Source: Streptococcus cristatus | GTDB taxonomy: Bacteria > Bacillota > Bacilli > Lactobacillales > Streptococcaceae | Length of the DNA: 64,000 nucleotides | Reading direction: 5' to 3' | Assembly (NCBI RefSeq): GCF_003943465.1 | Contig: NZ_RJPR01000006.1 | Span: 20,271 to 84,270, forward strand | In this document: one piece after another, positions 37,061-46,857 of the stretch | How positions within the stretch are numbered: the first letter of the stretch is position 1 | Layout: each line of letters starts with the position of its first letter | Notes under the pieces: model-generated | What the model saw: only the letters and a program-made list of their open reading frames with translations | Database searches by the model: none | What the model was told of the DNA's origin: nothing | Translations under genes and position numbers: made by a program

Positions 37061-37315
37061 CTATTTTTTCTCAGCTCCTTTTGCCTCCAGCTCCGCTATG
37101 ATCGCATCCTCAGTGGCATAGACTGCGTTTTGGAATGCCTGTTCTTGCTTCCGCACTTCGTGACGATTGGCGGCGTAGGCTTCAGCATTATCGACCCAAT
37201 CGTTAGGTGTTGTTACACCTTTATCGTCAATATCTGCAGTCATTGTCTTAATGACTGTGTCGTCAATTTTGATACGACCTACGATTTTAGTTGTTTTTGT
37301 GATTTCCAATGCCAT
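37061..37315 (-). CDS. DUF1366-like phage tail-associated protein
   Basis: 84 residues (MALEITKTTKIVGRIKIDDTVIKTM ... AKGAEKK). Soluble; N-terminal beta strands and C-terminal helix. This resembles DUF1366 proteins encoded between tail fibre and holin in streptococcal phages. Function unknown. Confidence 0.6.
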   Translation of the reverse strand: MALEITKTTKIVGRIKIDDTVIKTMTADIDDKGVTTPNDWVDNAEAYAANRHEVRKQEQAFQNAVYATEDAIIAELEAKGAEKK

Positions 37316-37317
37316 GT

Positions 37318-37509
37318 TTATTCTCCTTCTTTAGCTGGTTCCGTTTCTTTTGCAAGTAAAGCTTCCAGCTCTTCGACTTTCGCTTGCAATTCAGCATTTT
37401 TTTCTTGCTCCAGGATCAATCGAGCTTTTAGTTCAATTTCTCCCAAAGTCGAGTTATCTAGCCGTTCCTTGTATCCAGCTAGCATAAGATTATAAAATTT
37501 GTTATCCAT
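37318..37509 (-). CDS. Small coiled-coil phage protein
   Basis: About 63 residues from ATG 37509 (GGAGG upstream): MDNKFYNLML... then a coiled coil (LEQEKNAELQAKVEELEALLAKE). Found after the tail fibre gene in streptococcal phages; function unknown. Confidence 0.6.
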   Translation of the reverse strand: MDNKFYNLMLAGYKERLDNSTLGEIELKARLILEQEKNAELQAKVEELEALLAKETEPAKEGE

Positions 37510-37518
37510 AAACACCTC

Positions 37519-40500
37519 CTAAATTAGCTTGCCGTTAGGAATATTCCCAACGATAGGGAAATCATCAACGGTAGTATAGGTAACCGTTCCAGACCAAACA
37601 TGATTTCCGGTTTTATTGTTTGTAAAACGAATACTTCCGTCGGTCTCTAGATGGACGATGCACGTTGCATCAATTGTCGCATTGACATTTCCAGTTAAAG
37701 TCAAGTGAGCTTGTGATATTGGACGGAATCCATTCGGAATTCTCTCGCTAGCACGAGCGTTCTCGACTATCTGATTGATATTAGTGATAATCCGTGTCAC
37801 AGAGATTGTGACCAGATTCCCAATCCGAACGAAGGTTGCGCTGACACCCCACATGAGGTTAGATGTCGCTTGCAACCTTATTTTCTGTAAAGCAACATCA
37901 ATGCTAAGCATAGAGTAGGAATTTGAGTACCCCAAACTCCAGGAACCTGTGCCACCCTGCGCTTGAGCATAATTGATTTTCTGAAATTCCATCACCTCAG
38001 GAGATACTCGCATAGTATGACTTACTCTATCTCTGTTATCGTAAGCGTTCATTAACAGGCCATTTGGTAAAAGCATGATTTCTTCTTTTGGGATGTGGAT
38101 TCTTGGGCCTGATCTATTGTAATTGGTTATTTTCACGTTATTTCCAATTACTACTTCACCATTTGTGCTATTGGTTCGATATTCGTTTACAATTTCGCCA
38201 GATCTCACCCTGCCGAGATTGGCGCTCAAAGCAGATAGCTCGCCCACAATGTTCAGTTTATCAGCTGTGATGGATCCGTTAACAATCATGTCGCCTTTGA
38301 CTTTCAACAAACGAGCGATAATCTCAACGTTTTCTGAGCGCTGAGCAATCATGCTGGCCAAGGTCTGGCCGTTGATGGTCTTCTCAACGCTAGAGATGAT
38401 CCCGCCCTCATTGATTTTCACTTGGCTTTTTCTGAGGACAGAGTTACTAAGCTCTTGCACAGCTTGTGTGATTTGATTAGCTCGCTGAGTTAGCTCTGTT
38501 TGTGAGACTTTACCAGCAACTTGCTGGGTAATCGTAGACAGCTGACCCTCTGCCGTGCGCTTAAACTCCGCAAAGCTAGTCTTAGTCTCGTTAAGCCCAG
38601 TCTCGACCTTGCCGACCTTGTTTAAGGTCTCTTGGGCTGATTGCTTCCAAGTGTTAAAGCTCGTCAATGATCCGTTAGCTGTATTAAGAGCGGCTTGCAC
38701 GCTGGCCAGTTGGCCGTCTATGTCTTGCTTGTACTCAGCCAGCTTAGTGTCTGCGTAGGCCGTTGTGTCTTCTGGGGCTGGTGACCAGTCTGTTGGGATA
38801 GTGCCTGTCTCTAGCTTAAATTTAGCTTTATCTTTATCTAAAATTAAATTTTCAAATGAGATAGCTAAATATCTAGCGTTTTGAGTCGGTTTGATAGTTC
38901 GTTTTAAGTAGCCATTAAACCAAAACGTTGAGTAACCATTCGCAACAGGGTTGCGTTGCTCATCAAATAGCTGCAAACCTACCCACAGCCTCTTTCCTTG
39001 AGGTTCCAGCTCCCAAACTTGCAAAATATAATCTGTGCTTTTAATCTCGATTAGATTTGAGTAAACATAATTCCGGTCCCTTTTGAGACCGTTTTGATAG
39101 TAGCCCTCAGAATTAAAATTAGCATAAGCTAGTAAGTTAGCACCACCTACTGTCAGCTCCTCAAACCTTCTCGTTAGCCCTCGCACATCTTCTGCATATG
39201 TAGCCTTGGCAACATATCCAGCCTCAATGAGCTTGCGCTCGGCAGTCAGCTGGCGTGCAGTCTCCTCACGAGAGTGGCTTAGCAAGGCTTCCGCTCTCGT
39301 GCCGTCTGTGCTGACGTAAGCCTGCACCGCTGACAAGTCTGTCCGCAACCCCTGAGCCGTGCGCTCAAAGGTCGCTTTAGCCTCTGTGATGAGGCCTTCG
39401 GTATCTTCTGGAGCAGGCGACCAGTCTGTCTTAAATGAGCCTTGCTCTACCTTAACCTCCCAAACGCTTTTGAGCTTTTGGGTGTCTTTATGATAGGTAT
39501 TTACTCGTAAGTGATAGGTGCCAGTCGGACGATTCCAGACAAACTCTGTACCAGTCGTGCCAGTTTTGGCGTCGGACACGATTTGGTAGTTTGATACAGT
39601 TTTGTCCATTATCCAAAGCACAACATTATCTGACTCTTTAAGTCCGTCATGGTGAGAGGTAAAGGTTCCATCAGTTTTAGCAGATATTCGATATCTTTGT
39701 CCATTAACCATGTAGACAGATGTCTCGTTGTGATAAAGTACATTATTATCAAAATTCGTAGGATTTCTGTTCGGCTTAAACGGGCCTTTTGAACCCTTCA
39801 GCAAGTTCCGACCACCAACAACCTGACTCGCTATCTCCTCGCGGATTCCAGCAGCGGTCTGCTCGACCTCGGCCTTGCTGGCCTTGTCGCCAAGCTTGCC
39901 AGTGATGCGGGCTAAATTCTGCGTGTTTGACTGCTCGTATACTGTTTGCTGGGTTCGGATAGCACCAACATCAGATCGGATTTGGGCAATGTTGGTAGAC
40001 AACTGACTCTGAGCCTGCGTCAGGTTCGCCCTAACCCCTTCCAGATTATTTTTGACATCTGTCAATTGGGTTTGAGCTGCTGTTACAGCTTTTTTTAATT
40101 CTGCAGTATCAGCTGGGTCTCCTCGCTCTCCCTTTGGTCCTTGCGGCCCTACAGCTCCCTGTGGCCCACGTTCACCTTGAGGGCCTCTAGCTCCAGTTGC
40201 TCCAGTTGCTCCAGTTGCTCCAGTAGACCCTTTCGGCCCTTGTGGCCCTGGGTCGCCTTTAGCTCCATTTTGACCATCATTGACATTGGTAAAGGTCAGT
40301 TGTTCTCTAGCTACTTCTTGTCCTTTTACCAAGGCTATAGCCGTCAAGGTAAGAGATTCCCTCATCCCTGCCGCTGTGACCTTATGGTTTGGAGCTTGTC
40401 CAAAATCCTCGTTATCAATCAGCCACTTCCAAGTGCATTCCACAGTCTTATTGCCCTTTTTAAGCGTTGGAAAGACCGTTGATTCTCCCTGGTTGTTTTT

Positions 40501-41694
40501 GAATACAACACCTTTGTCCGTAGCTAGCTTAATGACATAGGGAGCTGCCTCTTCGGCCAGTTCCTCCACCCGTTTCAGCAATTCACTAGCTATCTGACTA
40601 GACTTTCTTTCAAAGTTTGTCAAAGTCGTCTTATCTGTTTTAGCACCAAGCAAGGATTCTGTCTGCTCACTAATACGAGCTTGTACGTAGAGAGGGGGGG
40701 CATAATGTTCAGAGTCAATCAGCGTCAGCGTGTCGCCAATTTCTCCGTTGACCTTTCCCTCTGTACTGTATGAAATTTTCGGTACACATCGCTTTTTCAG
40801 CTCTGAGAGTAAATACCCAAACAGAGCCTCTTTTGAGGCATGTTCTGTCTCTCCATTTTCTAGGATAATCCAGCCATCATCTGTTTTTTTGGTAACAGAC
40901 GGGAATTGGTCACGAGATTGCGGGGCGTAGATAGTATTTCCTTGACTATAAAAGATAAGGTTTCCTTTATCGTCATAGATTTTTTTATCTAGACCAGCTA
41001 TAGTCAAGCCGTCTTTGCCGCTTCCTCTGATAGCCGTCTTGATGTCGTTGATATCATCTGAGTAGTTAATGACTTTTAAGTCTTTCCCTACTCGGATAGG
41101 TAGTCCGGTCTTAACCTTACCCAGATTGCCAGCACGGTAGATGTTGAGGATGTGCCGTTTCAGCGAGTAGTCTCTGTTAAGCTCCGTCACAAACTCAAGC
41201 TCAGCTCCAAAGCTATTAGCGATAGAGTATAGTCGAGCTAGCACCGTGTCAGTCCCCGACCATTCTAATTTAATGCTCTTATCAGCAATCTCGTTAATTC
41301 CGACTTCAAGTGCGTGCTCAGGATCAAAAACATCCACATACTCTCGGATGCTCATGGCTCTGCTAGCTTTATAAGCTCCTCGCTTCTCCTCATTAGCTTC
41401 CAGACTCAAAGAGTAAGCCGTGATTTCCATCTGATAGCCTGTCTTCTTGATAGACTTGATAGTCATCCAATAATCTTTTCCCTTAAACCTAAATGCCAAA
41501 CGGCAACCACTTTTTACTTTTGCGATGTCCTTTGAGCGATATTTGATGACCAGATAACTACACGAGCCTTTCAAAAAACGAGTCAGATCGGCTGCATGAT
41601 ACTTAATTCCATTTTGATTATCAAAAAAACCGACAACATGCGTGTCAGTTGAGTCTCTAATAGCAATTCTCACATTGTTTTTCACTAAGTCCAA
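37519..41694 (-). CDS. Tail-associated protein/tail fibre with collagen-like repeat (PblB-like architecture)
   Basis: 1391 residues. Residues ~1-380 form the tail hub region (siphovirus Tal/Gp37-like). An Ig-like part (~385-470) follows, then a collagen-like G-X-Y tract (about 472-528: GPQGPKG, GATGATGAT, GERGPQG). Coiled coils and two copies of a GxNLL...WSPAPED carbohydrate-binding module (about 640-780 and 860-980) follow, then a second coiled coil and a C-terminal receptor-binding head. It likely makes the tail tip and binds the host wall. The frame opens at TTG 41694, but a GTG at 41685 with GGAGG 10 bases upstream overlaps the previous stop (TAGTG) and is a likely start. Confidence 0.85.
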   Translation of the reverse strand: MDLVKNNVRIAIRDSTDTHVVGFFDNQNGIKYHAADLTRFLKGSCSYLVIKYRSKDIAKVKSGCRLAFRFKGKDYWMTIKSIKKTGYQMEITAYSLSLEANEEKRGAYKASRAMSIREYVDVFDPEHALEVGINEIADKSIKLEWSGTDTVLARLYSIANSFGAELEFVTELNRDYSLKRHILNIYRAGNLGKVKTGLPIRVGKDLKVINYSDDINDIKTAIRGSGKDGLTIAGLDKKIYDDKGNLIFYSQGNTIYAPQSRDQFPSVTKKTDDGWIILENGETEHASKEALFGYLLSELKKRCVPKISYSTEGKVNGEIGDTLTLIDSEHYAPPLYVQARISEQTESLLGAKTDKTTLTNFERKSSQIASELLKRVEELAEEAAPYVIKLATDKGVVFKNNQGESTVFPTLKKGNKTVECTWKWLIDNEDFGQAPNHKVTAAGMRESLTLTAIALVKGQEVAREQLTFTNVNDGQNGAKGDPGPQGPKGSTGATGATGATGARGPQGERGPQGAVGPQGPKGERGDPADTAELKKAVTAAQTQLTDVKNNLEGVRANLTQAQSQLSTNIAQIRSDVGAIRTQQTVYEQSNTQNLARITGKLGDKASKAEVEQTAAGIREEIASQVVGGRNLLKGSKGPFKPNRNPTNFDNNVLYHNETSVYMVNGQRYRISAKTDGTFTSHHDGLKESDNVVLWIMDKTVSNYQIVSDAKTGTTGTEFVWNRPTGTYHLRVNTYHKDTQKLKSVWEVKVEQGSFKTDWSPAPEDTEGLITEAKATFERTAQGLRTDLSAVQAYVSTDGTRAEALLSHSREETARQLTAERKLIEAGYVAKATYAEDVRGLTRRFEELTVGGANLLAYANFNSEGYYQNGLKRDRNYVYSNLIEIKSTDYILQVWELEPQGKRLWVGLQLFDEQRNPVANGYSTFWFNGYLKRTIKPTQNARYLAISFENLILDKDKAKFKLETGTIPTDWSPAPEDTTAYADTKLAEYKQDIDGQLASVQAALNTANGSLTSFNTWKQSAQETLNKVGKVETGLNETKTSFAEFKRTAEGQLSTITQQVAGKVSQTELTQRANQITQAVQELSNSVLRKSQVKINEGGIISSVEKTINGQTLASMIAQRSENVEIIARLLKVKGDMIVNGSITADKLNIVGELSALSANLGRVRSGEIVNEYRTNSTNGEVVIGNNVKITNYNRSGPRIHIPKEEIMLLPNGLLMNAYDNRDRVSHTMRVSPEVMEFQKINYAQAQGGTGSWSLGYSNSYSMLSIDVALQKIRLQATSNLMWGVSATFVRIGNLVTISVTRIITNINQIVENARASERIPNGFRPISQAHLTLTGNVNATIDATCIVHLETDGSIRFTNNKTGNHVWSGTVTYTTVDDFPIVGNIPNGKLI

Positions 41695-43193
41695 GCCTCC
41701 TCAATCTCAGCATAGGCACTAGCCACCTCAGAGAAGCTAGAGACTAACAGCTGTACTTTTGTTTCTCCAGGAGGTGCTAAAAAAAACTGTGACCCCAAAA
41801 TCTCATCATCAGGAGCTAGCAAGCCATTGACATACAGCCTACCCGGTTCATCCGGATTGATCTCACCACTAGCATCGATAAAAAGTTCAGAGTGAGCAGG
41901 ATAGCGATTAGGTACATCTCGCCAAAAAGGCACATTCAGCTTAAAAAATGAAAAATCATTTAAATACTGATGTGTGACGATTTGGTCATTCGTGTTTCTG
42001 CCATTTATCTGCCCACAGAAAAACTGTACCTTGCTAGCTTCTACATTCTTAATTCCTGATTCAAAATAAGAGAAATACTGACCATACCAAAAGAAAGTGA
42101 CCTTATCACCCTCTTTTCGCAAGTCAAACATATTCCTATTTTGATTTCTGGCTTCAGTTCCGTAGGGGTTATCAGTTACCCAAAAACTAGGAGTAAAGTC
42201 AATCTTATGTTTGATATGACTTCCTCCCTTGCCATCACCAAGCAAAAAATAAACGCTAGCCCGGTTTCCAACTCGGTCATGTTTCTCAATAGCCATCCCA
42301 GCGATAAAACGATTGGCATTGTCTACAACAGCCAAACACCAAGCGCCTGTCTGCCCCATCAGCCCAGTTTCAAACCAAGCTCGTGCCCAGATGTACCATT
42401 CTGTAGCTCCTACAGACAAGTTGAACTCCTTGATAGCACCGAAAAAGGGATTATTCCCTGTATTATTAAATCCCCTAGGTAAAAGACCCAACCGTCCATT
42501 AAAAGCCGTATCAGCTGACATCGTTGTGACAGCTTTCTTTCCTTGATTCTCGTAAAATACCGTACCATTTTGCCAGTTAGCAAAGTCTCCACCCTGATTA
42601 CTAGCTAGAGTAACGTTTTTCTTTTCCTGCACAAAGTCTGATTCTTCAAACTTCCCATATTGAATAGCCCCATATTGACTAACGATCGCTACAAACCCAG
42701 ATTCCTTTTTAAGTTTGATTTTGTAGTCAATCGGCACAGGCTCACTACCTGTATTATTGATAATGGCTTCCCAAATTCCCTGAGCATTTTTAGTAAATTC
42801 AAAGCGCTTCGGATTCTTAGCATGCCCCAGACCATCTGCAATGTTAAAGTTGATAGTCCCTTTACCGTTAAAACGGATTTCCTTAAAATTCAGATCCCCG
42901 CCAGGAATCGCATAAAAGACACGGTCAGGCAGATGGCTGAAGGTCAGCTCTTTCGGTTCAGATACATTGAGAGCCGTCTGTAAAGCATCATAATCAGCCA
43001 CACTATCATATGCTACATAAAAGGGTACAGAGATCTTCTTCAATTTCTTTCGAGTCTTGACAAACTCTGCACCACTCATCGTTGGATACTCCTGAAAAGT
43101 CGGGTCATGGTCTGCACCGTTAAAAGCGGTGAACCCATCTAAAACAGTAATCCATTTTGTCAATTCAACGTCGTTAAAATGTACTTTTATCAA
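41685..43193 (-). CDS. Distal tail protein (Dit)
   Basis: 502 residues, starting MIKVHFNDVELTKWITVLDGFTAFNGADHD, typical of phage_tail/Dit proteins, with an N-terminal hexamer-forming domain and a lectin-like insertion (about 170-400: WYIWARAWFETGLMGQTGAW...). It joins tape measure and tail tip. TTG start directly after the tape measure stop, with GGGGTGG upstream. Confidence 0.85.
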   Translation of the reverse strand: MIKVHFNDVELTKWITVLDGFTAFNGADHDPTFQEYPTMSGAEFVKTRKKLKKISVPFYVAYDSVADYDALQTALNVSEPKELTFSHLPDRVFYAIPGGDLNFKEIRFNGKGTINFNIADGLGHAKNPKRFEFTKNAQGIWEAIINNTGSEPVPIDYKIKLKKESGFVAIVSQYGAIQYGKFEESDFVQEKKNVTLASNQGGDFANWQNGTVFYENQGKKAVTTMSADTAFNGRLGLLPRGFNNTGNNPFFGAIKEFNLSVGATEWYIWARAWFETGLMGQTGAWCLAVVDNANRFIAGMAIEKHDRVGNRASVYFLLGDGKGGSHIKHKIDFTPSFWVTDNPYGTEARNQNRNMFDLRKEGDKVTFFWYGQYFSYFESGIKNVEASKVQFFCGQINGRNTNDQIVTHQYLNDFSFFKLNVPFWRDVPNRYPAHSELFIDASGEINPDEPGRLYVNGLLAPDDEILGSQFFLAPPGETKVQLLVSSFSEVASAYAEIEEAWT

Positions 43194-46160
43194 TCAAGTC
43201 CACCCCAATCCATCGACAGCTTTAAGAATAGTCTGTCGTTTCTCTTGTTCTTCTGCTATCGGTTCAGCTAGTATTTGAGAGACTTCTCTCGTATCTACTT
43301 GCTGAGACACGATGACTGGCCGATTAGCCAACTTAACAATGGTTTCCAGAAGCGTAGATTCCTTGTCCCGGTTATGATCAGGATCAAGTATCTGATCCAG
43401 CAATTTACTAGATGTCAAGGCAACTTGCACCTCGTTATTTCCCAAAACTCCTAAATCAGGAGCTAATATTTCATCTCCAAAACTGTCAGCAATCGAACCA
43501 GCCATGCCACTAACAGTCTTTTTGACCTCTTTAAACTTTTCTTTTAGGCTCTTATCAAGCCCTCCCATGATTGCATTACCAGCAGGGATCAATAGCTTAC
43601 GGTCATACTCGATTGGTCCCTTGTGATCACGGATCCAGCCTGCGATACCGCCGACAAAATCCGTCACACTACCCCAAGCAGATTTCAGACCGCCCAAGAA
43701 GCCATCAAGGATAGCTCGGCCAGCATCCCAAAGATTGATATTAGCTAGGCCTTTAAAGATATTTGTGACACTGTTGACCACATTAGTCACACCCTGTTGT
43801 AAGGTATTCCAAGCATTCTGAGCGCCTTGGATCAGACCGTTGATAATAGAAATAACCCCTGATTTCAGGGCATTCCAGCCATTCACAGCTGTTGACTTGA
43901 TACTCTCCCAAAGAGAGGACAGGAAGTTCATGAAGCCATTCCAGATATTTTGCGCACCCTGCACAAGACCTGTTATCAAGTTTGTTACAGTAGATTTTAC
44001 CCATTCCCAAGCCGCTGAAGCAGCCGACTTGATAAACTCCCAAATCGCAGATAAGGCAGCTGAAAAGTTTTCAAATGCAGCTTTCCCAAAGCCTACAATG
44101 GCATCAACCAAGCCCATGAAAATGGCCTTAATACCTTCCCAAACCAGAGAAACACCATTTTTTATGCCTTCCCAAATCAAGCCTAGGTCAGCACCTAGCT
44201 GAGTGAAATTCCCAGTCACTAGATCAATGATGACCAAGATCGCACCTAAGAAGATAGATTTGATAAACTCCCAAGCCCCCTGAAAGATCATCTTGATGCC
44301 TTCAAAAATCTGAGAGATGCCATTTGAGACGCCATTCCACAAATTTAAAAAGCCATCAATAAAAGGCTGGACGATAGACATGATCGTCGTAGTAAATTGG
44401 GTCCAAGCAATTGAAGCAGCCGTTTGTATTGTCAGCCACAAAGCATCGAAAAATACAACAATTCCATTCCACAAGTTCTTGACATTCTCAACAGCCGAGC
44501 TCCAAGCTTCAGACACGCTAGACCAAAGGTTGTTAGCACCTTCTGCTATGCCAGACCATAAACCAGAAAAGAACTCAGCGATCCCCTGCCATGCGACCTT
44601 TATCCAGTCAACAAAAGCAGCCCAAATCTGACGGCCAGTCTCAGTTTGAGTGAAAAACCAAGTTAAAGCTGCGATTGCAGCAGCAATCCACCCAATCAGA
44701 GGGATTGAAGAAATAGCAGCTATCGCTGATGTAGCAAAACCTGAAATAGCTGTTTTTGCAATTGCCAAAATACCAGGTATGCCACCTAAGCCTTGCACAA
44801 ATGTAGCAATTTTAGCTACTGGAAGTCCAACTCCTAAAGCAACTACAGAAGTCTTAAGTAAATCTGCTGCTAGCTGATTATCCTTAAAAAACTTAGTTAC
44901 ATCTTTTAGTATTGATGACACCTCTTTTATAAATCCTGTCAGAATTTCAAATGCAGTGCCAAGCAAATTGACTTCTTGCTTACCGTCCCTTACTCCTAAT
45001 AGCTCTCCAATGAAACTACTAACAATCCCAGCGATATTGCCAATAGTCGCCCCGATATTCTCAAAAGTGACACGGATATTATCTGCTATGTTGACAATTT
45101 GTTTTGCTGCATCATCACTAAAACCTAGCACCTTCAAAATATCGATGTTATCTTGTTTGTTTAAGGAGCCAAAAATCATGTCAAAGAAAGTCTGGAAAAT
45201 TCCTGTGACCCTTGATAATTGATCATACACCGCACTTCCAAAAGCATCTCCAAATAGCTCAGAAGCTATCTTACTAATCCCTTCTGTTAATAGCAATCCA
45301 AGACCAGAAAACACATTCCCAATCATCGGAATGAAATTATCAAACAAAAATGTTTTGGTAGTATCAAATAGAGCATGTAATGCTGGCAAAATATTCTGCC
45401 CCAAGGCCAACTGACCAAGCACATTCTGCGCTGCCGCTTTCATAGCAGAAAAGGAACCACTAAAGGTTGATGCAGCCTCTTTAGCAGTCGTACCTGTAAT
45501 ATCCAGATTTTCCTGGATAGCATGGATGGCATTGTAAACATCAGATAGGTTGTTGATGTCGTATTTGACACCGGTCAGTTTCTCAGCGTCAGCCAAGAGC
45601 CGTTCCATTTCGGATTTAGTACCGCCATAGCCTAGCTTGAGGTTATCAAGCATGGTGTAGTTCTGTTTAGCAAATCCTTGATAGGCATCTTGGATCCGCC
45701 CCATATCCGTACCCATTTTATTAGCATTGTCGGACATGTCCACCATGGCCATGTTGGCCACATCAGCAGCCTTCGCTGTATCTCCACCTAAAGATTGCAG
45801 GAGGCTTGCGGAGAACCCTGTCACATTCTCCATGTAAGCATTGGCTGACAGACCTGTTGTTTTATAAGCTTCAGCAGCATATCTTTTGACCGTATCAGCA
45901 CTACCCTTGAAAAGAGTCTCAACCCCTCCTAAAGATTGTTGGAGGGCTGCCCCCTCATGGATAGCCGCTGAAAAGGCCTTGCCAATTCCAGCCGCTGCTA
46001 TCGCTTTGGTCGCCACGCTGACCAAGCTAGAGCCTAGAGATTGACCAGCACTTTGGCCAGCAGCCGATGCCTCTGGATTTAGAATAGCTTGGATTTTCCC
46101 AGTTATCCCTCTTGCAGATGGAATCAACTGCACATACGCTTGTGCGATTTCTGTAGCCAT
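43194..46160 (-). CDS. Tail tape measure protein
   Basis: 988 residues. N-terminal AYVQLIPSARGITGKIQAILNPEA motif and TP901-type tape measure domain with GVETLFKGSADTVKRYA; several hydrophobic stretches (FLGAILVIIDLV; AISSIPLIGWIAAAIAAL); W-rich ~35-residue repeats in the second half (ILWNGIVVFFDALW, IWNGFMNFLSSLW...). It sets tail length and helps DNA pass the membrane. Its size and position match PblA of S. mitis phage SM1. Confidence 0.92.
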   Translation of the reverse strand: MATEIAQAYVQLIPSARGITGKIQAILNPEASAAGQSAGQSLGSSLVSVATKAIAAAGIGKAFSAAIHEGAALQQSLGGVETLFKGSADTVKRYAAEAYKTTGLSANAYMENVTGFSASLLQSLGGDTAKAADVANMAMVDMSDNANKMGTDMGRIQDAYQGFAKQNYTMLDNLKLGYGGTKSEMERLLADAEKLTGVKYDINNLSDVYNAIHAIQENLDITGTTAKEAASTFSGSFSAMKAAAQNVLGQLALGQNILPALHALFDTTKTFLFDNFIPMIGNVFSGLGLLLTEGISKIASELFGDAFGSAVYDQLSRVTGIFQTFFDMIFGSLNKQDNIDILKVLGFSDDAAKQIVNIADNIRVTFENIGATIGNIAGIVSSFIGELLGVRDGKQEVNLLGTAFEILTGFIKEVSSILKDVTKFFKDNQLAADLLKTSVVALGVGLPVAKIATFVQGLGGIPGILAIAKTAISGFATSAIAAISSIPLIGWIAAAIAALTWFFTQTETGRQIWAAFVDWIKVAWQGIAEFFSGLWSGIAEGANNLWSSVSEAWSSAVENVKNLWNGIVVFFDALWLTIQTAASIAWTQFTTTIMSIVQPFIDGFLNLWNGVSNGISQIFEGIKMIFQGAWEFIKSIFLGAILVIIDLVTGNFTQLGADLGLIWEGIKNGVSLVWEGIKAIFMGLVDAIVGFGKAAFENFSAALSAIWEFIKSAASAAWEWVKSTVTNLITGLVQGAQNIWNGFMNFLSSLWESIKSTAVNGWNALKSGVISIINGLIQGAQNAWNTLQQGVTNVVNSVTNIFKGLANINLWDAGRAILDGFLGGLKSAWGSVTDFVGGIAGWIRDHKGPIEYDRKLLIPAGNAIMGGLDKSLKEKFKEVKKTVSGMAGSIADSFGDEILAPDLGVLGNNEVQVALTSSKLLDQILDPDHNRDKESTLLETIVKLANRPVIVSQQVDTREVSQILAEPIAEEQEKRQTILKAVDGLGWT

Positions 46161-46534
46161 TACTTCTCACCTCCTACCTCAGCTAAAATTCGTTGACGAT
46201 ACGCTTCAAATTCCTCACCAGAACTAAAGACCATCTCATCCCTTTCTTTCTCTTCTCCGATCAGCTTTTGAGCTATCATAGTTGGCCTGTTCGCACCCTT
46301 TTGACCATCTTTGGTCTTAAACCAGAGAAGTGTTGACAGCCTATCCAGCGTACTAGCCATCAGCAAGGTTTCAAAAGGCACCTTCTGATTACTCAAGGCC
46401 ATCTTGATCCGAGAGTCCTCTTTTAAACCAAAAGCAAAGACAGCTACCTGTTGAGCAGGTAGCTGCCTATAATCATAAATGCCATAGGTTTCAGCTAGAT
46501 CGCAGATGAGAGCGTCTTCATCCAGATCAATCAT
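46160..46534 (-). CDS. Tail assembly chaperone T part (gpGT-type)
   Basis: 124 residues, starting MIDLDEDALICDLAETYGIYDYRQLP. It overlaps the tape measure start by 1 base. Its frame opens upstream past the end of the previous gene, which terminates in a slippery A7 run, so a -1 shift gives a fused protein. It resembles GT-type chaperones that bind the tape measure before tube assembly. Confidence 0.75.
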   Translation of the reverse strand: MIDLDEDALICDLAETYGIYDYRQLPAQQVAVFAFGLKEDSRIKMALSNQKVPFETLLMASTLDRLSTLLWFKTKDGQKGANRPTMIAQKLIGEEKERDEMVFSSGEEFEAYRQRILAEVGGEK

Positions 46535-46548
46535 TCTAGCAAGGAGGG

Positions 46549-46854
46549 CTATTTTTTTAGATGAGTCCTGCTCTTAAAGATTTCTTCCACTTCCTGCATC
46601 AATTTCCCTGTTGGGACCATCCCAGCTTCTGTTCGGACGTGGTCCTTCAAGTCCTGAGCCTTATCACCCAACATCAGATTGATAACGGTTGGTAAGACAG
46701 CAGGATTCTTATCCACTTCTGCCACTGCTTCCAGCAGTTCATAGTTATCCAAGCGTTCCTGCGTGATTTCAAAGGCAAAACCAGTTGAAGTTTTCCCTTT
46801 AAATGTTTTTCCTTGTGCACCATGATTACGTTTGTTACGTTTGCGTTTTACCAT
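46549..46854 (-). CDS. Tail assembly chaperone G part
   Basis: 101 residues (MVKRKRNKRNHGAQGK ... RTHLKK) located between major tail and tape measure genes, as phage lambda gpG. The last codons are CTA AAA AAA TAG, a classic slippery site. Confidence 0.75.
   Translation of the reverse strand: MVKRKRNKRNHGAQGKTFKGKTSTGFAFEITQERLDNYELLEAVAEVDKNPAVLPTVINLMLGDKAQDLKDHVRTEAGMVPTGKLMQEVEEIFKSRTHLKK
46552..46558 (-). promoter_or_regulatory. Programmed -1 ribosomal frameshift site
   Basis: A AAA AAA (complement of T7) directly before the UAG of the G gene. A -1 slip fuses ...HLKK to IALLARMIDLDED. Such G/GT frameshifting is conserved in tailed phages. Confidence 0.8.
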
Positions 46855-46857
46855 CTA

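Noticed and set aside
40190..40225. CRISPR-like repeat array
   Set aside because: Units are 9 bases, adjacent without spacers, and in frame with a collagen motif.
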